From Pseudoteredinibacter isoporae_A (GTDB taxonomy: Bacteria; Pseudomonadota; Gammaproteobacteria; Pseudomonadales; Cellvibrionaceae): a DNA stretch of 64,000 nucleotides. The notes below the pieces were generated by a model, which searched no databases, was not told where the DNA came from, and saw only the letters and a list, made by a program, of their open reading frames with translations. The first letter of the stretch is position 1. Every line of letters starts with the position of its first letter. The position numbers were made by a program, and so were the translations under genes. Below are positions 46,143 to 54,661 of the stretch, piece by piece. The stretch covers positions 220,420 through 284,419 of the forward strand of contig NZ_BAABWJ010000005.1 of the NCBI RefSeq assembly GCF_040372805.1, written 5' to 3'.

Positions 46143-47932
46143 GCCTCACCTCCTGCCTTAGCCATTTCATAGCTGAACTTCTGCATATCCCAAGCGGCCG
46201 TTGGGCATCGCTCGGCACAGAGACCACAGTGCAAGCACACATTTTCATCCTTAACCATTACTCGCCCAGTTTGCAATTGCCCCTCAGACACCAGCAGATC
46301 TTGAGCGAGGTTATTCGCGGGCACAATAAGCTTCGCGCGCAGCGCCGATTCATCTTCTTCGTTTTCAACAAAGTTAATGCAGTTGGTCGGGCAAATATCC
46401 GTACACGCATCACACTCAATGCATTTACTTTCTGTGAAGACGGTTTGGGCATCACAGTTTAAGCAGCGCTGGGCTTCTGCGAACGCCAGTTGCTCGTCGT
46501 AGCCAAGTTCCACTTCCAGCAATCGATCTTTGATGGATGTAGCCACATCTGCATGGGGTACCGCATAACGGACGTCTTCCACCACACCGTTATCGTAGCT
46601 CCATTCGTGAATGCCCATTTTCTGGCTAACCAAGTTCGTGGTCGCAGGCGGGCGTTCACTCAATACCGATTTTCCATTCAGGAACAGATCAATCGACACT
46701 GCCGCTTGATGGCCTTGAGCCACCGCTGTAATCACATTGGCTGGGCCAAAAGCCGCATCGCCGCCAAAGAAAACCTTCGCCAACGTAGACTGAAAGCTTT
46801 CTTCATTAATCACCGGCATATCCCATTGGCCAAACTCAATTCCCAGATCTCGTTCAATCCAAGGGAAGGCGTTATCCTGGCCAATGGCAATACAGACATC
46901 ATCGCACTCAACAAACACCGCTTCCTCTCCCAGAGAAACCAGACTGCGCTTGCCATTTTCGTCGTACTTTGCTTCAACCCGGTCGAAACGCATACCGACC
47001 AACTTGCCCTCTTCCACCACAAATTCCAGCGGAACATGATTTTCCAACATGGGCACGCCTTCACGTTCAGCGTCTTCAATTTCCCAGGGTGATGCTTTCA
47101 TTTCAGATTTCGGACTGCGTACGATGACATTGACCTGCTCTGCACCGATGCGCAACGCTGTTCGACAACAATCCATCGCAGTATTACCACCACCGAGCAC
47201 AATCACTTTCTTGCCCACGGTTTCGGTATGTTCAAAAGCCACATTCGCCAGCCATTCGATACCCAAATGAATATTGGCGCCGCCCTCTTCGCGACCGGGA
47301 ATCTTCAGATCGCGACCACGTGGCGCACCCGTTCCGACAAAGACAGCGTCGTACTCTTTGTCGAGTATCGATTTCAAGCTGTCGACATAGGTACTGAACT
47401 GAGTGATCACACCCATATCGAGGATATAGTTCACCTCTTGATTCAATACTTCTTCCGGTAAACGGAACGATGGAATCTGACTGCGCATAAAGCCGCCACC
47501 TAGAGGCTGATCATCGTAGAGATGCACCTCATAGCCCAAAGGCATCAGATCTCGGGCCACCGTAAGCGAGGCAGGGCCGCCGCCAATCAAGGCGACTTTT
47601 TTGCCGTTTTTCTGCTTGGGAATGTCAGGCATTCGAGCAGCCACATCATCATCAAGTTTGTTATCAGCGGCAACGCGCTTAAGGCGGCAAATCGCCACAG
47701 GCTCGTCCTCTACTCGCCCTCGCCGGCAAGCCGGTTCACAAGGGCGGTCGCAGGTACGACCCAACACACCGGGAAACACATTGGATTCCCAGTTAATCAT
47801 GTAGGCGTCGGTATAACGGCCGGCGGCAATTAAACGGATATACTCAGGCACAGGGGTATGTGCCGGGCAGGCGTACTGACAGTCCACCACCTTATGAAAG
47901 TGATGACCGTCTTCGGTCTTTGTAGGCTTCAC
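46139..47932 (-). CDS. GltD-like FAD/NAD(P) oxidoreductase with ferredoxin clusters
   Basis: The 597-residue flavoprotein has an N-terminal Fe-S region typical of GltD (VVDCQYACPAHTPVPEYIR, then TCDRPCEPACRRGRVEDEP), an FAD site KVALIGGGPASLTVARDL, an NAD(P) site KVIVLGGGNTAMDCCR, and a C-terminal double ferredoxin domain (CIECDACTDICPTNC and CLHCGLCAERCP). It most likely moves electrons between NAD(P)H and the ferredoxin used by the KorAB pair. The first usable start is a GTG; no ATG lies near the homology start and there is an upstream in-frame stop. It leads the operon. Confidence 0.88.
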   Translation of the reverse strand: MKPTKTEDGHHFHKVVDCQYACPAHTPVPEYIRLIAAGRYTDAYMINWESNVFPGVLGRTCDRPCEPACRRGRVEDEPVAICRLKRVAADNKLDDDVAARMPDIPKQKNGKKVALIGGGPASLTVARDLMPLGYEVHLYDDQPLGGGFMRSQIPSFRLPEEVLNQEVNYILDMGVITQFSTYVDSLKSILDKEYDAVFVGTGAPRGRDLKIPGREEGGANIHLGIEWLANVAFEHTETVGKKVIVLGGGNTAMDCCRTALRIGAEQVNVIVRSPKSEMKASPWEIEDAEREGVPMLENHVPLEFVVEEGKLVGMRFDRVEAKYDENGKRSLVSLGEEAVFVECDDVCIAIGQDNAFPWIERDLGIEFGQWDMPVINEESFQSTLAKVFFGGDAAFGPANVITAVAQGHQAAVSIDLFLNGKSVLSERPPATTNLVSQKMGIHEWSYDNGVVEDVRYAVPHADVATSIKDRLLEVELGYDEQLAFAEAQRCLNCDAQTVFTESKCIECDACTDICPTNCINFVENEEDESALRAKLIVPANNLAQDLLVSEGQLQTGRVMVKDENVCLHCGLCAERCPTAAWDMQKFSYEMAKAGGEA

Positions 47933-48506
47933 AACACGGTTCCAATTGCTACTGCTTGCGCAGGTTCATCATTACTGCCCGCTTTTGGCGGGCATTGCTT
48001 ATGGGGCATTTATCCAGCCGTTTGCGGCTGAATTGCCTCTCATTCTCTCAATTTGCTCTCGCGACAATACTGGCTCGCGCGAACCCCTTGCATTAGGGTT
48101 TTCTTATTCAGTGTTACACATGCTAGCGCAGGTTTACTTTACAAGTAAAGAATGTCGCAAATCCCCAAAGGGGTCAACAGAGCTTTTGTCTTTAATTTCA
48201 TCGTATTCTAGAGGAAAGTGAAGGAAATTTGACAGGTCAAATACGCCAAATAGTGGATATCCACTACCAAGTGGATAATTTTGTCTATTTAATCAACAGA
48301 CCTTCAAATCTCAATAAGCCAGCTTTCCTCTCATATACTGCTGTTGACTCGAATTCCCCCTGCCCTTTGTCAGGTTATGGTCCAGCGAACCCTCCTGGGT
48401 AAACCGACGCTGCTAATCATCGTTTCCAATTTTCAGTTCGCGTTCACTCTCTTTATATAAAGTTGCCCTGTCACTCACGTGTTCGACCCTCGTTAAAAGG
48501 CTTTAA
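47933..48506. other. intergenic promoter region of the oxidoreductase operon
   Basis: About 570 bases with no gene-like frame. It contains hairpins TGCCCGC/GCGGGCA (47976-47994) and CAGCCG/CGGCTG (48014-48028), a repeat CTTTAC-AA-GTAAAG at 48137-48150, and a 16-bp palindrome at 48251-48266. It is divergent between the oxidoreductase operon and the gene at 48507. Confidence 0.5.
48251..48277. promoter_or_regulatory. 16-bp palindrome with a third half-site
   Basis: TAGTGGATATCCACTA is perfectly self-complementary, and a further AGTGGATA half-site starts three bases later at 48270. The spacing suits an operator. It lies about 320 bases upstream of the korAB operon and 240 bases upstream of the gene at 48507, so the target is not certain. 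Confidence 0.5.
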
Positions 48507-48797
48507 ATGACGAAACAATCCACAGAGCAACTCACCATTCATTGGGACAACCCGAATCTGGACGCCGAAAGCATCATCCGTGAACTCGCCAAGCAACACG
48601 CGCTGAAGAGCCAGCTTGACGACGGAGACCGATCGCACAGCGACTTGCCCCGCATTGTTGGCGAAGATGTCACACTGGATGATGTTGAAAAGCTTCTGGT
48701 GAACATTGCCAAGCTCCAACGCTACCGGGAACTGGACATCAGCAAACTGCATGCACGCTATCTCCGGGAACTGAAACTCAAACAGAATCACGATTAA
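48507..48797 (+). CDS. small hypothetical protein (96 aa)
   Basis: A 96-residue soluble protein I do not recognise. The first half is acidic (DNPNLDAESIIRELAKQHALK), and the second half looks helical with a repeated Leu pattern (LDDVEKLLVNIAKLQRYRELD). No signal peptide, cysteine or membrane segment. An AAGG motif lies before the ATG. It is oriented toward the tRNA-Arg gene and lies in the promoter-side region of the oxidoreductase operon. Confidence 0.6.
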   Translation: MTKQSTEQLTIHWDNPNLDAESIIRELAKQHALKSQLDDGDRSHSDLPRIVGEDVTLDDVEKLLVNIAKLQRYRELDISKLHARYLRELKLKQNHD

Positions 48798-48920
48798 GGA
48801 AATTCAGCGAGACCTATCCTGAAATTGAACAATTTTTCAACGAACATTCAGTAAAGTAAGTGGGCAACGAACATATTCCCCGGAGTCGCTGAGCAAATTT
48901 CAAACAGCGCCAAAAAAGCC

Positions 48921-48949
48921 TTGACTCCTTAAGCTGCCACCCCTATTAT
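48921..48949 (+). promoter_or_regulatory. promoter of the left tRNA-Arg gene
   Basis: TTGACT (-35) and TATTAT (-10) are separated by 17 bases, followed by a GC-rich CGCGCC discriminator typical of stringently controlled stable-RNA promoters. The tRNA begins 14 bases after the -10 element. Confidence 0.85.
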
Positions 48950-48962
48950 TCGCGCCCTCAAC

Positions 48963-49039
48963 GCACTCGTAGCTCAGCTGGATAGAGTACTCGGCTACGA
49001 ACCGAGCGGTCGAAGGTTCGAATCCTTCCGAGTGCGCCA
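48963..49039 (+). tRNA. tRNA-Arg (anticodon ACG)
   Basis: A 77-base cloverleaf with a 7-bp acceptor stem GCACTCG/CGAGTGC, D-arm AGCTCAGCTGGATAGAGT, an anticodon stem-loop with loop CTACGAA (anticodon ACG, modified to inosine by TadA), T-arm GGTTCGAATCC, and an encoded CCA. Its product is the usual Arg(CGN) reader. An identical copy lies on the opposite strand at 54573-54649. Confidence 0.97.
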
Positions 49040-49046
49040 TATACCT

Positions 49047-49085
49047 AAAAAACCCTCACAAGTTTGCTTGTTGAGGGTTTTTTTA
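49047..49085 (+). terminator. terminator after the left tRNA-Arg gene
   Basis: AAACCCTCA-CAAG and CTTG-TTGAGGG arms with one bulged T, followed by a T tract, immediately after the tRNA. Confidence 0.85.
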
Positions 49086-49193
49086 TACCTGCTGTTTTAC
49101 ATAGCTATTGCGTTAAACGCTGTCACTTTTGTATTTGCGCTTGTCGACACACCGCTCTTGGGCCGCCAAGCTTCCACCTTCAGGCACCCGCAA

Positions 49194-49913
49194 TTAAAAT
49201 GTCTTCTCGTTGCCTTTATAACCCTTTTTAAAACTTGCAAAGAGTAAGACAAGTAAAGCCATCAAGTTACTTGCAACCACAACATCCTGCCAATCAGTTT
49301 GCAAGGTTCGGTATGTTCCCCTACCCGTCAAGTTAATCCCGATATTGAGGTTCTTACGCAAGGCGGCAATATGGTTTAAAAACTCAATATAGCGATAGCA
49401 AATCAATGCCACAGTCAGCAAACCGAAAATGCGCGTGTAAATTCGCGAAGCACCTCCGTAATAGCAAATCGCTGTAATCAACGAGCACACAGCAATTAAC
49501 TTACCCCAGATGGTATCCGGCCCGATATCCCAAAGGCTGATCGCCAAGGTAAACTGCGACACCGTCATAATGGTTAAAAAACAGGTAATGAAAAGCACTA
49601 CGCTGGCGGCAAAACCAATGGTGTTGTGAATACCTTCAGAGAACAGAGCGGTGAGTCGCTGCCCTGTACTACTGGCCTGCATCGTTTTCATTTTCTGCAC
49701 TAACTCTTCGGCAGAAAGACTGTTGGCGGTGGTCTTTAGCAGGTAGATTTCCGATGCCTTGTCATTTTTGACAACAAAGTCTACCCTTGAATTCGCTGAA
49801 ACCGGGCCATCCGATTTCCAATCCGATTGCTGAAAAGCGAATCTCTCCCCCTCATCAGTGCGAATAATGCCCTCAGCAGATTCCGAATCGAAATGCAGTA
49901 CTACTCCTTCCAT
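49194..49913 (-). CDS. cold-shock-domain membrane protein
   Basis: The 239-residue protein starts with a cold-shock-like OB-fold (residues 1-63: MEGVVLHFDSESAEGIIRTD, then RFAFQQSDWKSDGPVSANSRV and DFVVKNDKASEIYLLK). A linker follows, then four membrane helices (about 97-116, 127-150, 158-180, 208-228). The nucleic-acid-binding aromatics of true CspA are partly absent. GGAG lies six bases before the ATG at 49913; the longer frame to 50000 is not needed. It follows the FAH-like gene on the same strand, so they probably share a transcript. Confidence 0.7.
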   Translation of the reverse strand: MEGVVLHFDSESAEGIIRTDEGERFAFQQSDWKSDGPVSANSRVDFVVKNDKASEIYLLKTTANSLSAEELVQKMKTMQASSTGQRLTALFSEGIHNTIGFAASVVLFITCFLTIMTVSQFTLAISLWDIGPDTIWGKLIAVCSLITAICYYGGASRIYTRIFGLLTVALICYRYIEFLNHIAALRKNLNIGINLTGRGTYRTLQTDWQDVVVASNLMALLVLLFASFKKGYKGNEKTF

Positions 49914-50035
49914 ACAAAGCTCCGTCTTAGCTGTTAATACGCCATTAAAAGCTAGACATGTATCGGTATTTTTCAAGGCGAATTTCGGAGAAATCGACAA
50001 AGGGCATCAACCAATATATACCGAAGGTAAAGCCG

Positions 50036-51196
50036 CTATGGCGACGCTTCAATATCCAATACAATCCTTCCCAGATAAGTGCCACCGAGCACAACCTTAT
50101 CGCCACCCTGGAGATATCGTTTGGACTCAAAACCTTCCTCTATCGTGCGCTCAATCACGTATTTCACCGCGGTGCTTTCCAAAAAACCAAAGCTCAATGC
50201 CCATTGTGTTCCCCATAACATTTTGGACCAGGTACTGATACCGTTAAAAATTACGCCCTCAGGAGTACCCGTGAGAATGGCCATATCCTTAGCGATATAG
50301 TCCTGGTGGATTAATGGCAGTGATTTGTCTTGATACACCCAATTGGCATTCTTCCCCGTTTTTAAAATATCGATGACAATTTCATCAATTTTTTTAACCA
50401 TCTTCGCCGCTGAACTGAACTGACGTTGCTCGCCATTCACCTGAGTATACAAACTGACCGAATTCACAAACATTCTCCAATCCGTAGGAACAACCGTAAA
50501 GGGGCCAACCGGAAAGCGGTCATCGCCGCTTTTAGCGTCAGTGAATCCAATTCCTGAAGCTGGGTTGTCCGTATTAATTTTTCGCAGAAGTTCGGCGCGA
50601 TCAGACATATCTCCGCAGAGAAATACACCTTTAATAACCTCTTCGAAATTCCAAACATTGAACACCGGTGCTTGAAAACGAACACAGAGTTCCACCTCGT
50701 AATCCATCAAAATAGAAGGCGACGTGCGCACCGTACTGTTGAATGACGAGGGTGTAGAAATTTTGGGGAACAGGAAACCGCTGTTGATATCCGTTTCTTC
50801 CCGGTGTGCGGTGTAATTGGTACCCGCTGCAATATGGTTCCTACCAAGAACCGGAGACACCCTCAACTCAGAATAGTGATAACCCTTACGCCGACCGGTT
50901 TCCGCAAATGTTCTCAGAGTCGATACCCCGATCTCTGCAACAAAATCCAGCGGGTCGTCAGGTCGGAAATCGAACGCCTCGCTGAGGTTGATCGCCCAAA
51001 CCTTCCCTCCATGCTCCTCCATTACCAGCAACGTATCCATCAATGGCGCCTCATCACTGGAAATCTGGGCCAGGGTCAAGCCCTCCTCCAGAGGCGCAAT
51101 GGCCGACGGAACAATCATTACCCCCTGGCCAAGGCATAGGCTCCAAGGTGAAAAGACCCAAATGAATGCGAGTAATACCATCTTAACCGAACACAT
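50036..51196 (-). CDS. exported fumarylacetoacetate hydrolase (FAH)-like protein
   Basis: The 386-residue protein has a signal peptide (residues about 1-25, MCSVKMVLLAFIWVF to CLGQG) followed by an FAH-type C-C hydrolase/decarboxylase core. VSPVLGRNHIAAGTNYTAHR (His131), DYEVELCVRF (Glu167 and Glu169 as metal ligands) and FLCGDMSDRAELLRKI (Asp196) match the E-x-E plus Asp pattern of FAH enzymes; ILTGTPEGVIF is also typical. FAH-family enzymes are normally cytoplasmic, so an exported member is odd. GAGAGG lies upstream of the ATG at 51196. Substrate unknown; cleavage of a diketone-like acid is inferred. Confidence 0.72.
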   Translation of the reverse strand: MCSVKMVLLAFIWVFSPWSLCLGQGVMIVPSAIAPLEEGLTLAQISSDEAPLMDTLLVMEEHGGKVWAINLSEAFDFRPDDPLDFVAEIGVSTLRTFAETGRRKGYHYSELRVSPVLGRNHIAAGTNYTAHREETDINSGFLFPKISTPSSFNSTVRTSPSILMDYEVELCVRFQAPVFNVWNFEEVIKGVFLCGDMSDRAELLRKINTDNPASGIGFTDAKSGDDRFPVGPFTVVPTDWRMFVNSVSLYTQVNGEQRQFSSAAKMVKKIDEIVIDILKTGKNANWVYQDKSLPLIHQDYIAKDMAILTGTPEGVIFNGISTWSKMLWGTQWALSFGFLESTAVKYVIERTIEEGFESKRYLQGGDKVVLGGTYLGRIVLDIEASP

Positions 51197-51240
51197 ATAA
51201 CAAACCTCTCTACTCAATAAACAAGCTAAAACCTTTCTTG

Positions 51241-51381
51241 CTGACACCCTGTCAACACCTATTATCAAGCAACACAAATTGACACCATGTCAATAAAAAT
51301 TTAATTTTCTGTTGACACATTGTCAACAACTCAAGTTTAATGGCCACATGAACACGGCAAATCTGTTTAACAGGGTGTCAA
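51241..51381. promoter_or_regulatory. four-copy 15-bp palindrome array (candidate TetR operators)
   Basis: Copies at 51241-51255, 51279-51293, 51312-51326 and 51367-51381 follow TTGACA-N3-TGTCAA, two of them perfect in both half-sites. They lie between the divergent FAH-like and tetR genes. The position beside tetR makes this the likely binding site of the regulator encoded next door. Confidence 0.8.
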
Positions 51382-51423
51382 TAGCTGCTACCATTTACCC
51401 GTCAATCATTTCAGGTAAACACC

Positions 51424-52092
51424 ATGGGTACTGCGACAGACAAGGCCAGCAAGAACAGAGCGAGCAAGGGAAAGAACGCTCGTAGCCGAAGCGATGAAGA
51501 AAAAGACCGGCGTCAACAGCAAATTCTTGACGCCGCGATTATCGAATTCGACAGCAATGGCTACGAAAAAACATCAATGGGTGCCATCGCCAAACGCGCT
51601 GGACTCAGCCGGACCCTGGTTAACTTCTACTTTGGTGACAAGGAAGGTGTGCACGCCGAGATAGAACGTAAGGCTCTGGCAAATATGACTGACATGTTTG
51701 TCGCCGCATCAAAGCGACAGAAGCTGGGCATCGATAAATTACTGGCTATCGGCAGAGCCTATGTGCGTTTTCAGAAAAAGTACCCGGGGTATTTCGAAGC
51801 GCTGGCTCGGAAAGACGACGGCCAAAATCAGAAAGAGCTTGAAATACCGTCTGTCGATTCCACCCAGGTCATCGCAGAGGCCATTCGCGCTGGCGTCGAA
51901 GACGGTTCGGTAAAACACAGTTTCAACAACCTGACCCAGGCATCACTGGCGTTATGGGCTACCGCCCATGGATTTATCGTCATCGCCGAAAACAAGGGCA
52001 CTGTTTTAAAGGCACACTGGGGTGTGAATGCGTCAACATTGCTGAAAAACCTGGATACCGCCATCACATCCATGTTTGCCAATAGCGACTGA
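51424..52092 (+). CDS. TetR family transcriptional regulator
   Basis: The 222-residue protein has a lysine/arginine-rich N-terminal tail (about 25 residues) and a TetR helix-turn-helix: RQQQILDAAIIEFDSNGYEK and MGAIAKRAGLSRTLVNFYFGDKEG. The C-terminal ligand-binding domain is helical and divergent. It is divergent from the FAH-like gene, with the palindromic array between them and a TonB receptor gene 90 bases downstream in the same direction. Autoregulation and repression of the cassette are the natural inference. Confidence 0.92.
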   Translation: MGTATDKASKNRASKGKNARSRSDEEKDRRQQQILDAAIIEFDSNGYEKTSMGAIAKRAGLSRTLVNFYFGDKEGVHAEIERKALANMTDMFVAASKRQKLGIDKLLAIGRAYVRFQKKYPGYFEALARKDDGQNQKELEIPSVDSTQVIAEAIRAGVEDGSVKHSFNNLTQASLALWATAHGFIVIAENKGTVLKAHWGVNASTLLKNLDTAITSMFANSD

Positions 52093-52182
52093 CCTCCCCT
52101 CGTTGAGAGATCTTGTTTCACTCTCTTTGTCGACAAAATAGTGACCTCCGTGTGATCACTACAATGACAAAGAGAGGAGATT

Positions 52183-54438
52183 ATGATCGCCACACGCCGC
52201 ACCGTAGCAACCCCCATAAAAACCGCAATCCCGAGGATTGCTTCGTTCACTCGCCACAGCCTGTACTTGGCCTTGTCTGCAGCAATGCTCGCCAGCCCGG
52301 CCAAGGCCAATGACTCTCAGCCGGAGCACCATATTGAGCTGGAAGAAATTGTCGTATTAGCACGAAAAGTTGAAGAAAATTCCCAAAGCGTACCAATATC
52401 CATTACGGCATTGTCTGCAGACTTTATTAAGCAAGCCGGCATTAACAACGTAGCCGATACTTTATCATTCACACCTGGCGCCACACTGTTCAGTTCCAGC
52501 CCGTTGGAACAACAATACAGTATTCGAGGCGTCAGCTCAGGCAGCGAAGGTGCGGCCAGTGAATCTTCTGTACTAGTCATGCAAGACGGCGAAGTACTGG
52601 CGCGGGATTTCATGCGCTCCGCTGCCTACTTCGATGTTGCACAAATTGAAGTGTTGCGAGGCCCCCAAGGCATCAGTTATGGAAAAAACGCCACAGGAGG
52701 CTTGGTCCATATACTCTCCCATCGGCCACACAATGAACTCGAAGCCGAACTGGGGCTTGGGCTGGGGACCTATAATGCCCGTGAACTCGAAGGTTTTATC
52801 AATGGCCCCGTATCCGAAGAGGTATCCGCGCGCCTGAGCTTCAGCCACACTGAGCGCGACGGTTTCACTGAGGATCTGGTCAGTGATGAAGATCTTGACC
52901 ACTGGAAAAGCACTGGATTGCGCGCCCAGTTTCTTTATCAAAACGACGACCTGGACATCCTGCTGCGTGCACATTGGATGGATGAGGAAGGCGGACAAAC
53001 CCCTCGCAAGAATTTCGATGTGAATGCCCCCTACAGCAGCCCCCTGGGAACCAGTTATACCGAACTCAGTTCAGATCCCTGGAGCGTCAGTAATTCACAA
53101 CATCTGGACTTCGGAACAACACGAACCATTCAAGGCCTCAACATTGAACTCAGTAAGCAGTTTGACTGGCTCACGCTGACCAGCATCACAACCTACCGTG
53201 AAGCCGAAGCAAAAATGATTCGAGATGGTTTTGGCACACCGGACGATCTATTTTTCTCGACCAGCCTGGATGACGCCGATACATTTTCGCAGGAAATCAG
53301 GCTCGACAACTCAGCATCCGACGATTCGATTCGCTGGCTCGCTGGATTGTATCTATCCAAAGATCAACACCATCGTATCGAAGACCGCACCCTGGCCGCA
53401 TCGCCCATTGCGGGAGGAATGTTCGAAACCTTGGATTATATTGATCAAGAGTCAGAGAATGTTGGGCTCGGCCTGTTTACGGAAATCAAAATTGACCTGA
53501 GTGAACGCAGTACGCTCTCGCTGGGAGCTCGTTATTCCGTCGACGAAAAAGATTTCACTCTGATGCACCGTTCAAGCGGCGCCCTCTCCTTCGCGTTCCT
53601 TGACGAACCCGGCCCCCTTATCGCAAACGCAGACGAACAATGGAAAGCGACAACGGCGTCGGCTTCCCTATCCTACGATCTGAACGACAATGCCATGCTG
53701 TACACAAAAGTATCGACGGGTTACAAGGGCGGCGGCTTTAACGGAGAAGCCACAACAAGAAACAGCGCCATTACCCCTTTTGATGAAGAAAATGTTGTAA
53801 ACCTGGAACTCGGTGTTAAAAGTGAACTCTGGAACAATCGCCTGCGCCTGAACATTGCGGCCTTTCACTTGGATTACACGGATATACAAGTTGAGGCATT
53901 TCCTGATGGTGCCGCCGCTCCGATTATCGACAATGCTGGAGAAGCTCGCATCCAAGGTGTCGAGCTGGACACTCAACTGGCCCTGACAGAAAACCTTCGT
54001 TTAATCGCCGGTCTTGCGTTGTATGATCACGAATACAAAGAGTACGTCAAAGACGATGTGGACCTGCAAGGCAATAACATCGCCAATGTTCCCGATTGGA
54101 CATTCAACTTGACCGCCCTTTACGAGCACGATTTGTCGTCAGGCGGCGCGCTTCAAGCTCGATTGGACTACAACACCCGCAGTGATATTTTCGATGACCC
54201 GGAAAATTGGGACACAAACGATGGCGGTCAAAATGGCCTGCGCGAACGCGTCGATCACCTCAATGCGCGATTGGCCTGGATATCATCTGATGATCATTGG
54301 GAAGTCGACGTTTGGGTGAAGAACATACTGGACGAAGCGGAGGTCATGAATGTTGGCCCCCAGTTTTTCCTGAGCCAGCGACCCGTTGTATACGGAGCGC
54401 CCCGACGAGCCGGCGTCTCTCTTCGGTTTCGCTTATAA
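52183..54438 (+). CDS. TonB-dependent receptor of the cassette
   Basis: The 751-residue receptor has a signal peptide ending near SPAKAN, a TonB box LEEIVVLARKVEENSQSVPI, a plug with IEVLRGPQGISYGKNATGGLV, a barrel, and a terminal aromatic-ended strand (GVSLRFRL). It belongs to the broad catecholate/polymer receptor group; the ligand cannot be read from sequence. It follows tetR by 90 bases. The ATG has a GAGAGGAG ribosome site. It differs clearly from the two receptors at 17-23 kb. Confidence 0.92.
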   Translation: MIATRRTVATPIKTAIPRIASFTRHSLYLALSAAMLASPAKANDSQPEHHIELEEIVVLARKVEENSQSVPISITALSADFIKQAGINNVADTLSFTPGATLFSSSPLEQQYSIRGVSSGSEGAASESSVLVMQDGEVLARDFMRSAAYFDVAQIEVLRGPQGISYGKNATGGLVHILSHRPHNELEAELGLGLGTYNARELEGFINGPVSEEVSARLSFSHTERDGFTEDLVSDEDLDHWKSTGLRAQFLYQNDDLDILLRAHWMDEEGGQTPRKNFDVNAPYSSPLGTSYTELSSDPWSVSNSQHLDFGTTRTIQGLNIELSKQFDWLTLTSITTYREAEAKMIRDGFGTPDDLFFSTSLDDADTFSQEIRLDNSASDDSIRWLAGLYLSKDQHHRIEDRTLAASPIAGGMFETLDYIDQESENVGLGLFTEIKIDLSERSTLSLGARYSVDEKDFTLMHRSSGALSFAFLDEPGPLIANADEQWKATTASASLSYDLNDNAMLYTKVSTGYKGGGFNGEATTRNSAITPFDEENVVNLELGVKSELWNNRLRLNIAAFHLDYTDIQVEAFPDGAAAPIIDNAGEARIQGVELDTQLALTENLRLIAGLALYDHEYKEYVKDDVDLQGNNIANVPDWTFNLTALYEHDLSSGGALQARLDYNTRSDIFDDPENWDTNDGGQNGLRERVDHLNARLAWISSDDHWEVDVWVKNILDEAEVMNVGPQFFLSQRPVVYGAPRRAGVSLRFRL

Positions 54439-54530
54439 GGCTTGCTTGAGTGTGTCTTGGCTGGCTTTTAGAGCTGGCTTATAAATTGACGAAAAGGGAA
54501 ACAATCCTAGCGAGGTATCCGATACACCAA

Positions 54531-54568
54531 TAAAAAGCCCCGGTAAGCTGAGCTTACCGGGGCTTTCT
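54531..54568. terminator. bidirectional terminator between the receptor and right tRNA
   Basis: A 16-bp stem, AAAGCCCCGGTAAGCT / AGCTTACCGGGGCTTT, with a single-base loop G. A and T tracts on both sides can terminate both the receptor gene and the inward-reading tRNA gene. Confidence 0.92.
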
Positions 54569-54572
54569 TGTA

Positions 54573-54649
54573 TGGCGCACTCGGAAGGATTCGAACCTTC
54601 GACCGCTCGGTTCGTAGCCGAGTACTCTATCCAGCTGAGCTACGAGTGC
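54573..54649 (-). tRNA. tRNA-Arg (anticodon ACG), second copy
   Basis: Identical in the mature sequence to the 48963-49039 copy, including the encoded CCA. It reads leftward, so the two genes face each other across the cassette. Confidence 0.97.
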
Positions 54650-54661
54650 GTAGAGGCGCGT

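Larger units (their letters stand above)
48963..54649. other. cassette bounded by inverted tRNA-Arg genes
   Basis: Two identical tRNA-Arg genes with matching promoters, in inverted orientation and each reading inward, bracket 5.5 kb. Inside are a cold-shock-domain membrane protein gene, an exported FAH-like gene, a TetR gene and a TonB receptor gene. No integrase or transposase is visible in the segment. The arrangement suggests a tRNA-associated insertion or a region that can invert by recombination between the identical tRNA copies. Confidence 0.6.
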
